From Larus michahellis (taxonomy: Eukaryota > Chordata > Aves > Charadriiformes > Laridae): DNA of 64,000 bases. The position numbers were made by a program, and so were the translations under genes. Under the pieces are notes generated by a model. That model was given only the letters and a program-made list of their open reading frames with translations, was not told the origin of the DNA and searched no databases. The stretch spans positions 158,422,678 to 158,486,677 of the forward strand of contig NC_133897.1 of NCBI RefSeq assembly GCF_964199755.1, read 5' to 3'. Shown here one piece after another: positions 1 to 15,335 of this stretch. Each line of letters starts with the position of its first letter. Position 1 is the stretch's first letter.

Positions 1-3000
1 TTTCATGTGTAAGTGTGACAGATAAGTCTAAGTTTGCAGCAAGATAGTTCTTCTGATACCACAGGCTCTGAAAGAGCATCAAGGTGAGAGAGAGGTGACA
101 GAGGACACAAGATGACGTCTTCTGCTCTTCCTCAGGTGGCCCATCTCACAAGCAAGGTGCTAGCAGGCAAGCTGAAGTCTGAGCTTCCAGTCTGTCTGCT
201 TCCATGGTGTCATCTCTCCTACACACTGCTGTTCTTGGGAGACAGCTATGTTCAATAACATCTGCGGTTACGGAGGTGTAAAGGGGTCCTGAGGTTTCTG
301 AGGCAGTTGGAAGGGACACAGAAATCCATCCTTACCACTGTCCTCTCCCAGGACCTTTGTGTGGCCACCAACACCCCACAGCCCCTTCGATGGCATAGGG
401 AAACCTGTACGCACCAGTCAGCACGGCCAAGAGAATGCCCCTGCTAAGGATAACTACTGGAGACAGCACCATGCCAGGGACAGAAGTTACTCAGACCAAC
501 TACCAGCACGCATCTGTAGATGACCACCCCTCTTTTTCCCCAAGTCTTTCCCTTCAGTTTTCGGCAGTACCAGCCCGTTTGGCAGCAGGGGTAGGTTTAC
601 ACTGCACCTTTTGCGCAAAGCGGTAAGGCAGTGATGCACCGACATATCTGAGGCATCTCAGAGCTACCCAGCTTATGGTACAGGCCCTCCTCCACCAACT
701 GCTGGTCCCAGAAGAGGCTGTAAAACCTGTATGGGCAAAGTGAGGCAAGGGAATTTTGTCTGTGCTCTGAGCTGCCAAGGGTTTCCAGGTACTGAGGTCT
801 GATGGTTTAAAACTGTTCAGTATCTGTCTTGATCAAAATATTGCAGGCATGTAACACACCTACACTCCTTATGCTGTATCATTTCAATTGAGCGACCTAC
901 AAACGGCTTCTCCAATTTTCCAAGCAAGGAAAAGCTAAGGGCAGTTGGGAATCTCCGTCACACAAAATAATCCAGGATATTTCCCATTTTTGGACTCCTG
1001 GAGAACCCTGTCTACTCAGTGTTTAGCAGACAGCAGCTTCTGGGACTCTGAGGGAGGCGTGTAACACTCTGACGTTGCCAGCAGTGCAGGAGAGAATGAC
1101 CCAGCATGTAAATGCAAGGTCGTAAGGATGACCTTGCACCTTCCAATTAGAAATATCATGACTAAATTCCACAACACGCACACACCTTTGGCTTCATAGA
1201 CGTAATATCATCAAGGATCATTCTCTGTTTGTTTGAGGGGGAGAATAACAAGGGAAGCTAAGAAAAACACAAGCTGAAGGCAGAGATACCTTCTGGTTAA
1301 ATATCAGAGCACCAACAATGTAATAGCTGTAGATATAAGCACATTGTTTGCGGGGGCTGACATACCTACCTACCTAAACCTCTCATCACATGTAGAACTT
1401 GACATTCTAAAGCATTCAGTAGTCTCAACTCTTAACTCATATGACTTTTGTGATGGAATATTAAAAAAAAAAAAAAAAAGCAAGGAATGCATGGCCTTTA
1501 GTAAGGAGCAGAGCTAATGGTCCTAAAGTGATATATTCTTATTTTTTATTTCTGTTCTCACCAAAAGTGAGATCCATCTCTCATCACCCTTTCCTATGAT
1601 GCTCACGGGAGAGTATAGATACACTAGAACTAGACTGGAGCTATATTGGCACAGGAGGGTTATCCTAGATCCTTTAGGCGCTACGGTTTGGATCTGCAGA
1701 TAAGTCCTGAGGGAAGTGAATAGGAAGCAGAGATGTTCCCTGCTTCCCAAACACACAGGCCTTGACTGGTTAGAGAAAAACTGGGGCTTCCCAGATTCCT
1801 TTGCTTTATTCCTGTACGCAGTGTTGTACCACGGGCTTTGGTCCTCTCAACCTCCCTCCCCCATCCCTGTTGCACACCTCACAAGCCCTTTCGGAGCTAA
1901 GGCAGGCAGTACCATCAGCAAAATATACTTGGCCCTACAAGATGGGGTATGAGCATGGTTAAATGCCTTTGCAATACGAATGATAACAGTAACAATAATG
2001 GTTGTAGCTCACTCACAGCCTCTTCTTTCCTTTCTAAGGCTGGGTGTAAATAATGTTCTTATCTTCTGAGAAATACCTCTGGCATCTCTGACTAGGCGAT
2101 AAGTAGAAAGAAGAGAGACACTCTTAACTGCTGATCAAGAGGGAGGAGAGTGATTAGCATCCTCTGGGGAACACCTTGTTGATGATGGCTGCTTTGCATT
2201 GTTGAGGCTGTAAGAAGCACCTAAATTCCTCCTCCACAGAGCTCGCAGCTGCTGATGAAGTCAGTTCTGCATTAATCCCTCAGCACACTCCTTGTCAGGC
2301 TGATTTCTGATCAAAGCTTTCCTTGCCACTGCAGCCGTAATTGCAACCTTCGGTAAACCCTCCCCAGTTTGAGAAAGGGACATACTCTGAATGTCAGTGG
2401 GAGGAAGAACTGGACTTAGGCAACACCAAGAGTCTTCTGAAGTAAGAAAACGAAACAAAAACACCCTGCAGAGGGACCAATTAGTAGCAAGGCTGAATCA
2501 GTTTTTGGAGTTTTCACATTGGGGGTTGTGGCCCTAGTTCCCTGGTAGCCGGGTTTGATCCGCTGGGTCTCAGCGGTCCCCTGGAATTGCCCATCAGCGC
2601 ACAGTGCACAGCCCCCTATGGAGATTTAACCCAGTTTCCACCATGCACAAACTTAACCAAGGCAAGGAGAAAAGGCCCAGTGAAACAGCATCGCTCCTCT
2701 ACAAGGTCAAAGCCTGGACTAGCACGCAAGCTTCCCGAGCTTAGACTTAATCTTGAGGAGCGGATCGATGCAGATGTGTGGGTACGACCCACTGCACTGA
2801 TTTGCATTGGTGACTACCAACACATCCAAGCTCTCTCTGCCCGCACCAGTGAAAGTAAATGGCATTCATGTGGCTCTGCACCCACGCTGGGATGCTGTAT
2901 CGACAGCCTGGCTCTGCAGCCAGGCCCAAGATGGTTAATCTGGGGAGCGCTGCAACGCGCCCTGACATCTTCTTGCTGCGGTCTCCCCAGCCTGGGCAAC

Positions 3001-6000
3001 AGAACACAGACAGACGAACATGCTCGTTGAGGCTCTTTCTGCACTGTAGGATCAAACTGTGCTTTAAACATCTCAGAAAACAGCTGTGGCAGAAGGTCCC
3101 TCCCAGACGTGCTTGCTCTACCACCAAAGGTGGGCCCCCGTGTTGTGTGGCTCTGGTTGCACAGTATTAAAAAAAATGCCAACCAGATCAGAAATACTTC
3201 TCTATCTAGCAACAACCTACATTTGGATACTGTAGGAAGAAAACACAACTTTACGCTTTCAATTACAGCCCACCTCTTAAAGAAGGTGATCCTAGCACAC
3301 AGCAATGACATCCTTTCTCCCCTCTTTTTACGCTTTTTATCTCCCCGTATTATTGCTCACACAAAACATCTGTTTTCAAGCGCGGTATTTCCCTTTCTAA
3401 TAAAATGCAGCAGGAGGTTCCACAGGTTAATTATAAATTGGTTTAAAAAGCATTTACCAAGAAGTGTTTTAAATCCATTCCCCTTAATTTCATTTGATGC
3501 AGCATACGTCTTGCAGTGCAAAGGGGAGATGCAGCTTTATTGCCACTATCTGCCAGATGAACATGTTCATCATCAACAGTGCAGAGAGTGATAAGTCCCT
3601 TATCTGATACAGAGAGACAAAACACTCCCTCTTTCTTATCAACAAATTGAGTTATCAGCCAAGTGAAGTAGTTTTTCGGTAGCCTTTCTGACTGTGTTTT
3701 GCTTTTAAATCCATACTGGCAGCAAACGTTCATGGATGTATTTGCCTCTCTCATGCTCATTTCAAAACGCAGCAGCAGCCACAGATAAGAATGCTTCATC
3801 TCCCCAAGACGTCTGGTCTGAGTGCTGTTAAACAGTTCTGAATTTGCTCTGGTTCCTGGTAAACTAAACTACACTAAAAGTAACAAAGATGATGCCAGAA
3901 CAGTCTTAGAGGAAGACCGTTCCTCTAAGAGCTTAGAGGAACACAGAGGCTGTAACCGAAGCCTGCTGAGGTTCCATCACCGACGGCTTAGGCCACCCTT
4001 CTTGGTGCCGTCCCTTACTTTGGAGTGCCTGACCTGAGACAATTAGGACCCAAAAACTTTGGAAACTGCAAGCCCTGATCTAGCCAAGGTAACGCTTTTG
4101 CTATACCTGTCTACGTATGCCCAAATCCATTCAGAATTAACTGCAGAATTAAAGCTAGAGAGGGTCAGGGTTACCAGCCACGTGACATTATTAGGAGACT
4201 GTAACAGATGAATTCATAGAAAGTTTTTTAGGTGTGAAGAGTTAGAAACCACCTGACGCCTTTTTGGGACTCAGTTTGATGGTATGTTCCCTGCTGACAT
4301 GCTCTGCGCTGTGAGCAGCTACTCTGAAAGGCTGTACTATGGAGTACTACCCATGAGAAAGGTGTCAGCATCTCACTAACTCCAGCAGAGAATGAATGCG
4401 CTCAGTTGTTGGTGTGTATTTCTCAGTGCTGGCATCAGTATCATTTGGGTTGAGTGTGGCCGGAAAGTTAACTTCATTGGGCTAGCACCGATTTGCCCTT
4501 GACTGCAGAGGCCAACTTCTCAGCTCATCAACATAATTTTTAAATGTGACTTCTCTTCCATAAACCAACCCCAAGAAGACATAACTTGATGGCAGAAATT
4601 CATGGAGGGCAGATACCTCAAGTCTGAAATGTTTCTTGTAAATACCTTTGAAGTCCCTGCTGCATGCTCATCTTCCTCCCTCCCATAAAGACATGATCAA
4701 ACAGGAGCTCCAAGATTAATATAGGGGTTGATTACAAGAACATCATCATTTCACCTGCTGAGCAAGACAAGCAAAACCCATGAGCGCTCTTGAGCTCACT
4801 CAGCATGGAGCCAGACAAGGGAGCTCGGATGATCTTTACCAGCAGCTTGAACCAGAGCTCTGGAATTTGCAATGGTTCACATGAGTAGATTGCATACATC
4901 CTTCCACCTCCCCAGAAAATCAAACACAACCACCTAAGAGCTGCAACAAGACCAGTAACACCTCCAATTTCCAGTGTTTTCCAAAGCGTTTTCCATACAT
5001 ATCTACTTTTTTAGACATCCTCCCTCTCTGAGGCTACTTTCTTTCCCAGAATGTTTTGCTGTGGCTGTACCTGTTCATTTGGGAGCAATCAGATGCCTCA
5101 TCTTTAAAGCAGCTATTTTGCAACCAGCTGCATTATTCCTGGAAGGGCTGTATACTCTCACCTGTTTGTAGACGGGACAGGATTGTTGGATATTAATTCT
5201 CGAAGAGACAAGAGATAATTATAATAATGGCCCAGCTGACAATAGTTTCAATAGTTTCCAGCCTTGCTGTCAGCTGACACATTCCTTCCTCCAGATAATA
5301 TCTGATACACTCAGATATTTCTGAAGCTCTGCCTCCACAGGACGTGCCGTAAGAACTAGAGCGAGCTCTGCGCTCCTCTGCGTTCATACCAAACCTGCAA
5401 GGAAGTAGCTAGAGGAGGGGTTGTTTATTTTTCTTGAACATTAATAAGAAACCTGCCTAATAACTTCCAGTTCTTCCCTTCTTTCCAGCTGCAATGGTGC
5501 CCTGGAGCTCCTTCCCACTGGGGACACAGGCTTGGCAGATCCCCTCGGTGTCACACCGAGCGGTGGTGGACTCTCTGCACTTGCAGGTGCAATATGGAAC
5601 GTGCCTACCACCTGCACAGGTAGGCAGAAAGACTCATCTCTGGTGTCTCACACATGATATCCAGCCCTGCGCAGGGTGCAGAATGGAGAGCATCATTCAG
5701 AAACTCCTGCCCGCCAATGCTGAAGGGTTGGAGCCACTCAATGGGAGAGGCTCTGATCCCATCTTAGCTCTAAAGATCAAGGCTTTTAAAATTAAAGAAA
5801 GTCTTGACAGTGTTGGTACCAGCAAGAATCATTAAGTAGTTGCAAATAGCCTTAATACTTTAAAGAAGACTTAATCAAGCAGAGCTGGGGCGTCTTGACA
5901 ATCTGATAATTGCAGCATAAAATTCAGAGAATGCAGAGACCGTGGGGATGCATGACTGGCCTTTGGGGGCTATTTGTTCTGAAACAGCTCTTCTTTTTCT

Positions 6001-7440
6001 TTTTGAAGAGAAATTTAAATTACCCAGACTTTCAAAAATAACTGTTTATCTTTCACAAGAGTCTTGAAGATCTTCTCATTTATCATGCACTTAAATCAGC
6101 GCCGATTTCCTGTAATTCACACTTAATCCACAGATGAACAAAACTCTCTTCTATCAAGGAATGCCAAAAACTACTGGTGTTAGCTCGGTCCCTCCCAGTT
6201 ATCCATGTCAAAAGGTGTTAATTTGTGTAGGAAGGGCTGATTCAAACTCTGCTCCTATTTTTTGGCGTTGCTTCAATGGGACTTAGATTAGTTTACAGGT
6301 AGTGTATTTAAACAACAAAAATAGCTAGCATTACGTAGCTGGTGTGGAGATTTAAAAATAGTTGTGAATGCATCCAAATAGTTTGATTTTATGTAGGCAA
6401 GAATAAACTAATCAAGGGCTGCCCTGTTTGAAAACAAACTAAAATTTGATACCCAAGTAACCGTGATGGTTTGAAAGAACTGCAAAGAACTGGCTGTAAA
6501 CAAAGTTAAATTAACAGCTGTGGTAATTTTATCCTGAAGCAAAACAAAGGTAAAGGCTGAACACGATGGAAAGACCAAAGCTGGTGAAAAGGATTTTATT
6601 CTCTGTATTCAAAAAAGTTAGTTACTTTGCAAGGAAGGTATTTTCCTGTCTTTCAATCGTGATGTCCTCTTCAATGCTACAATCACACAGAACAGGGCAA
6701 AGCAGGACAAATACACGCCGATACATACTCGTATGATGCCAGAACACCTTTAAAAACTGCTAGTGTTTTTGTATCACTGAAGACTTGATTTCATATGTGC
6801 TGCCAGATTGCAAAAAATAACATCTAAAATGTTTGGGTTTAATAATCAAAAAATGAAAAAAAAAAAAAGTCCTAACTCTGTATCCTGGGCAGGATCATTT
6901 CAAATCTCCTTCGGTTTGGGTTGAAGGCTGGTGTTTGCAGCCCAAGCCAGAGGAGCAGTTCAGGCTCTGTCCTAATTCCCTGGATGATAAAACTTACTTT
7001 TTGGGAATTTCAGTGGGTTTCTGTGAGGGAGACGTGGTACTCACTGCGGTGCTAAGGGAGTAATTTAACATCAACGTAACTCTTTCCCCAGCCCTCTCCC
7101 CATTTGCTTTTCTTCTATTTCCTTCTGTCCTTCTGTCCTTTTCCTTTCCTCTCCCTTTTCCTGTTGGGAATAAACAGTCTGGCAGATTACGAGAAGCACG
7201 ATGCAGAGGAAGAAGCTGCCATGTTTGCTGCGAGCACCCTTGGGCACAGAGCTGAGAGCACGCGGGAAAGGAAAATAAATAAATGACACCAGATGCCACT
7301 TTCACTGACCCCATGACATCACTGTCTGAGGAAGGACATCCACAAGGTGAGGACGCGCAGCCTCGGCTTCCAACAGCAGATGAGAGCTTAGTATTTGATA
7401 CGCGCTACCTCTGGTTTAAAACTAGCACCACTATATTTAA
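1..7440. other. Gene-free region upstream of MYC
   Basis: No reading frame here has a recognisable domain, and none combines length with splice signals in a gene-like way; the longest open frames are about 165 codons and overlap each other on both strands. The sequence is moderately AT-rich and mostly unique in appearance, with a 17-base poly-A tract at 1463-1479. I saw no CR1 copy, tRNA or CpG island. Distal MYC enhancers may lie here, but the sequence alone does not show which parts are conserved. Confidence 0.6.
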
Positions 7441-7571
7441 TTTAATTTTATTTTACTTTATTTTATTTTATTTTATTTTACTTTATTTTATTTTATTTTA
7501 TTTTATTTTATTTTATTTTATTTTATTTTATTTTATTTTTATTTTATTTTATTTTATTTTTTTTTATTTTA
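7441..7571. repeat. (TTTTA)n pentanucleotide microsatellite
   Basis: About 26 units of TTTTA run almost without break over roughly 130 bp. They are interrupted by two TTTAC-type units near the start and by T-slippage variants towards the end. An open frame crosses it only because TTT-TAT-TTT-ATT codons contain no stop; it is not a gene. The length could vary between individuals or be mis-assembled. Confidence 0.95.
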
Positions 7572-9770
7572 TGATACTGTTGTGATCCTCTCATTCATAT
7601 TTACTGATGACACATCATCCACAAAACCCGCTGCTTTCTTCTGCACGCTTTATTATCATTCTAAAGAGTTGTAGCCCATGGCTGGGGCTGCCATACTGGG
7701 CTAGCCATGACGGAAACCGCAGAGGTGCTGGTCCCTCTACGTCTTCGACAGGAGGTGTATTTTGGTCTGTGTTTTTCACCACGGGACACAGACAAGGACG
7801 GTGGCTTTCCTAGACGTCTGCCTTTCTCCTTCTCACTGGGGAAGTCCGTCAAGAAGGTACTTCTTAGTGCACCATATGAGTCTTCGTGAGCCTGGAAGAG
7901 AAGGGCAGGAAGATGTTACTAATTTAGTCAATGCTGTGCAGCTTGCAGAAACTCTGTCAGCTTCTGCCTACACACATCTCACCTCCTATTGTTAAAAAAA
8001 TTACAGCCACTGAAAGAGATGAAAAAGTAACACGTTTCTTTTCTGGTTTTTATAGTGATAAGGCAAATCCGATTCTTCTTGCCCCTGCTGTGTGGGCTTT
8101 TTGGACTTTGGGGTCCTTTGGGGTAGCTATGGAGACGCGGGTCCCTGCACGGGTGCTATCAGATGCACATAGATGCACTAAACCTATTTTAACAGCTCTG
8201 AATGTAAGGACCGCATTGGGTAAACCTCTCATACAAGGAGCTAGGACTTCCCAGGACTAATTAACATCTAGTTAGTGCTTCTCCATTTCTCACCAGTTGA
8301 AGACCAGCCACCTGTAAAGCTGTGGAGAGGTCAAGTGCAAATTTCAGCAGAAATTTCGGAAGATAGCTACGAGTTCATGGTGACCCTACGATTATTAGAT
8401 GGCTTTTTGTCCAGTGAAAAAGAAATTGGCAGATGTGTCCTGAAAATAAAACATGCAGTAGGTGGCACAGGCACGCATAACGTTACGAATTGTCTCAGGG
8501 GTTTCCAGACGCGGAGAGGTGTGAGAGCTTTTTCCACCATCTCCACTTCTCTCTCAGGTTTTGCTTTCGTTTCTGCTTCGCACAGGTTCCCATTCTGCCA
8601 TCACACATAAATTCCACCCAGGCTCTTGTCTGAGCCCCCTCCTGTTTCCTATTTGTCACGAAACCCCCCCATGCCAAAACAATCGCATTGACTCTGCTGT
8701 CTCCTTAATGTTATACTTGTGTATTTATTCTTCCCCTATAACAGCTATTTTGTCAAAATGGCCTTTTTCCTGGAGATTTATACTTACTGATTTCATACCT
8801 TGCCTGCACTCTTTTACAGCTGGGGCCGGACATAAGAAATCGGAGCGAAATGTCTTTCTTCGTCCGCGCTAAAACTGCCACGTAAGGGCCGCGCTGGTAC
8901 ACCTCAGAGCTGGCTCCCCAAGAAAAAGTGAACTTACAGTCTGCAGGAGACCTGAAGAAATCCTATCGAATATTTTAAAGACTGTTTCCTCTGAAGGCTG
9001 TATTGTTTCAATAGCACATTTCTTCCAGTCCTCCTTTCCTGTTTTTCCATTCATGTGAACACAGGGTATTTTAAGAGTCCATCTGCTCATGTTACTTATT
9101 CCTCACTTCAAGTCATAATCCTCTGTGATACTACAGTTAATTGCGCTGCCTATGATTATATTGCATCATTAACGGGATTATGATATTCAACCTTATCTAT
9201 ACTGGAGTAATTTCAAAATATTTCTACTGTTACCAGCTCCGGCTGAACTTCAACAGCTTTTATAATTTTGAGGACATTTATTGTGTATCTGGCTATTCCG
9301 ATGCCATTCTTAAATAGATAAAAGTGCCCGCACCGCATTTTACACCAGTTGTAACTAGATTAATTTGGATCTTGCACCTTTCTGGCTGAGTTCAGGCCTG
9401 CCTTCAGTCACGTTATTTCCATTCACAGCGGCGAGGTCTACTACAGGCAGAGGGTGATGTTATTTAAAAATAGCACCATGTATTTTAAGCCATCTCTGAG
9501 CAAGGGTAAATCCGATTCCCGACATGTCAGTAGGTGAAGCAATTACATCACGACCGTACAACGGCTCTTGGTTCTTTTATCACTTTTTCTGCCTACAACT
9601 GTCCCTCCTTTACCAACAGAGCGCGGGCCAGCAGAAAATGGTCCCAATTTGGCTTGCAGCCCTCTGCTCCGGGAGGAATTTGATGTTTGAAAACACTCCG
9701 CTTGGCGAAACTCTGCTCAGCACAAACGGCCAACCAAAAAAAATAGGAGGGGGAGAGCATTTTTTATTTT
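7572..9770. other. Gene-free AT-rich region between microsatellite and MYC CpG island
   Basis: No supported gene, RNA or mobile element. Open frames are short and overlap on both strands. Composition is AT-rich up to about 9750 and then changes abruptly to very GC-rich at the edge of the MYC CpG island. The stretch 9100-9500 has several homeodomain-like TAAT-containing words and might hold regulatory DNA, but this is only an impression. Confidence 0.5.
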
Positions 9771-10199
9771 TTTTTTGGAGGGGAGGGTATTTTTGGGGAG
9801 GGGGGGTATTTTGGGGGAGGGGGCTGCAGCCCACGGGGTGGGGGGGCGGGTCGGGGCAGCCGCAGGTGCGGGGGCTGCGCGCCTCCCCCCGCGGGCGCGG
9901 AGCGGCCGGGAGAGGGCGCGATGGCCCCACGGTAGCGGCGGCCGCGGCCGTGGGAAAGCGGGGCCGCCCCCAGCGCCGGCCGGAGGCGGGGGGGGGGAAC
10001 AGGGAGAGGAGGGACACGGGGGGACAGGACGGGGACGGGTCCTCCCGCCTCGCAGGGCGGCCCCGCGTCACCCCCCCCACCAGGGCTTGCGCTCGGCGTC
10101 TGCTTAGAAAAAAGCTGGGGTGGGGAATAAATAAATATTCATATAGAATAAAAAAATCCCCCCGGGGGACGGGACAGCCGCTTGGCAGCTTTTTTGTTT

Positions 10200-10493
10200 G
10201 GGGGGGGGGGGGGGCACACCGGGGTGTCCCTCCATCTCCCGCCGGTGCGGAGCCCCGCGCGGCGGGGGAGGGGGGGGGATGTAGGATGCGCGGCGGGTAG
10301 CAGCGATCCGGGGGGGGGGGGGGCGGGGGCGCGGCGGGGGAACCGCAGGTGCGTAAATTGCACCCGCCCGGACGGCGGGTGGGGGGGGGGGGTGGTCAGA
10401 GCAGGGGCGGGGGCATCCCGGTGGACGGCCAAAAGGAGCGTGGCTGCAAGGTGACCCCCGTGGGGCTCTGCCTCCGCGACCCCCCCCCCCCCC
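10200..10493. repeat. Cluster of long poly-G and poly-C runs upstream of MYC
   Basis: Within 300 bp there are uninterrupted G runs of 15 (10200-10214), 14 (10310-10323) and 12 (10381-10392) and a C run of 14 (10480-10493), plus many shorter G runs. Such DNA can form G-quadruplexes on the G-rich strand and tends to exclude nucleosomes. It lies about 0.8-1.1 kb upstream of the inferred MYC start, further away than the human NHE III1 element, so equivalence to that element is not claimed. Run lengths are prone to sequencing error. Confidence 0.85.
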
Positions 10494-11199
10494 TCAGCAG
10501 CCTCCTTCTCCCGGTTTAATCCTCCGCAGGCGCCGGCAGAGGCGGGATAATCAAGCGGCGACCGGGGCGGGGGGTGCCCGAGCCACACAAGCTCCTTTGT
10601 GCCGGAAGCCAGCGCCCCCCCCCTCCCGCCGCCCCCCGGCCACCCCCTGCCCCCCGCGGGGCCAGCTCGCCCTCGGTGCCGCCGAAGCCTCTTCGAGGAG
10701 GGCTAGAGGAGAGGGTGAAGCCCCTTCCCCTCCCGCCGCCATCGGGGGGCATCGCCTCTCCCTGCTGAGAGGCCGGCGGGAGGAGGGGAACGGCGAGGAG
10801 CTGCCTTTTAATCCCTACTACTATTTTTTTTTTTTTTTTACTATGTTTACTTCCGACCTCTCCTTGCGCGGCTCGTAGTAAAAAGGAAAAAAAAAAAAAA
10901 AAGCCATAGTAAAATAAATAAAAAGGGCCGCGGAGCGCGGCATCGCCTCCCCCCGGCCCTTCCCCCGGAGCAGAAAAGCGCCGGCGCGTATTTCTCCGGA
11001 GGGGTGGGGGGATTGAAGTGCGGGGGGTAGGGGGGTTGTCAAAAGAGCGCGTATCAGCGCGGAAGCAGCGCGGCCGCCCCCTCGCGGCGCGCCCTCCCCC
11101 GGCCGCGGGAGCGCGGATCCTTGCGCGGCCGCCAAGGGGCGGGCACGGGCAGGGCGGCGGCGCGCAGGGCGGGAGCGCGCAGGGCCCCGCGGAGCTGCC

Positions 11200-11275
11200 T
11201 CCGCCCCCGCGGCCTCTCCCGCCCGCCCCTCGGCGGCGCTTTAAAGGAGGAAAGCAACTAAACTTCTATTGTACC
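11200..11275 (+). promoter_or_regulatory. MYC: MYC core promoter (inferred)
   Basis: GC boxes at 11201-11210 and 11214-11230 (CCGCCCCC, CCCGCCCGCCCC) are followed by a TATA-like TTTAAA at 11240-11245. Transcription would then begin near 11270, at the start of a stretch that ends in a consensus splice donor at 11575. The GC-box and TATA-like order matches the general design of vertebrate MYC promoters. The exact start site, and whether there are two promoters as in mammals, cannot be read from the sequence. Confidence 0.6.
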
Positions 11276-11575
11276 GGACAGAGCGCGCCGCGCAGCCCTG
11301 GACCTACAACCGCCGCACGCCGGGAAGGCGGCAGCTCTCCGCTGCTCCCTGGGTTATTATTATTTTTTTTAAAAGAAACCGTGGTGGGAGGAAGAGATCT
11401 ACATTCTCCCGGCGTTTTGTCCTTTTTTTTTTTTTTCTTTTCTCCGTCCTTTCCGGCTGTTCTTTTTAATTTTACTATAGATATTATATTTTTTTTTTCC
11501 TCGTTTTGTTGTTTCCCCGCGCCGCCCGCAATAATTGCCTCGCTACGTTTCGCAGCTGGCGCGTTGGAGAAGCCG
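11270..11575 (+). other. MYC: MYC exon 1 (5' UTR, inferred)
   Basis: The exon begins about 25-30 bases after the TATA-like box and ends at GCCG/GTGAG, a good 5' splice donor at 11576. It contains no ATG in any frame, so the first AUG of the spliced mRNA is the MYC start at 12526. The frame that joins MYC after splicing is open through the whole exon, which matters for possible non-AUG initiation. The 3' half is pyrimidine-rich with T runs. Vertebrate MYC exon 1 is mostly non-coding and poorly conserved, so the exon is called from position and splice signals, not from similarity. Confidence 0.65.
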
Positions 11576-14772
<3,197 letters not shown>

Positions 14773-15330
14773 AAACTCTTGGGCATCGCTTAGAATCACC
14801 CAAACTAGACTGAAACAATGATAAAATATTAGTGTTTCTAATATCACTCATGAACTACACCAGTCCATTGAGTATGGAACTATTGCAACTGCATGCTGTG
14901 CGATTTAACTTGAGACTACACAACCTTGGCTGAATCTCCCAAGGGTTTGGCCAGAACCTCAAAACTGCCTCATAATTGATACTTCGGGCATAAGGGATGA
15001 CGGGACATTCTTCATGCTTGGGGATGAACTCTTCAACTTTTTTTTCTTTTAAGATTTTGTATTTAAGGCATTTTTTTCATATGAGAATCCCAAATAAAGG
15101 TTGTCCCCAGATTGCTGTATATTATTGCCATGTAAATATCTTTAATAAAGTCTTTATAGAAAAATGTGCAACATTAATACGCAACAGTTGTGGCAACTGG
15201 ATTTATACTTGTCTTGAACTTCTGTGCCATAACATTTCACAATTTTGTTTTTTATTTAAATACATTTTTTTCTTTTAAAAATGATTTTTATTTTGTTTTT
15301 AGATAAATAAATATTTGCCCAAAATATAAT
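14773..15330 (+). other. MYC: MYC 3' UTR
   Basis: This region follows the stop codon and runs to about 20 bases past the last of three AATAAA signals. It is AU-rich with several ATTTA-like and T-rich stretches, in keeping with the rapid turnover of MYC mRNA. A CTGCCTCA word at 14966-14973 resembles the let-7/miR-34 target area of mammalian MYC 3' UTRs, but this is similarity by memory and short. The distal part (about 15120-15330) has the same order of T-rich and A-rich words as the human MYC 3' end. Confidence 0.8.
15093..15311 (+). terminator. MYC: MYC polyadenylation signals (three AATAAA)
   Basis: Canonical AATAAA hexamers occur at 15093-15098, 15144-15149 and 15306-15311. Mammalian MYC uses two sites, and the last two here have the spacing and flanking T-rich sequence expected for that pair. 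Cleavage after the distal signal would fall near 15325-15335. Which site dominates cannot be told without RNA data. Confidence 0.8.
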
Positions 15331-15335
15331 TAGCT

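Noticed and set aside
2525..2585. Possible tRNA, because GGGTTTGATCC resembles a B box
   Set aside because: A suitable A box at the right distance and a cloverleaf with a 7-bp acceptor stem could not be found.
9524..10300. 258-codon plus-strand open frame upstream of MYC
   Set aside because: Crosses the edge of the CpG island into poly-G DNA; the translation is Gly/Arg/Pro low complexity, and an equally long frame exists on the opposite strand.
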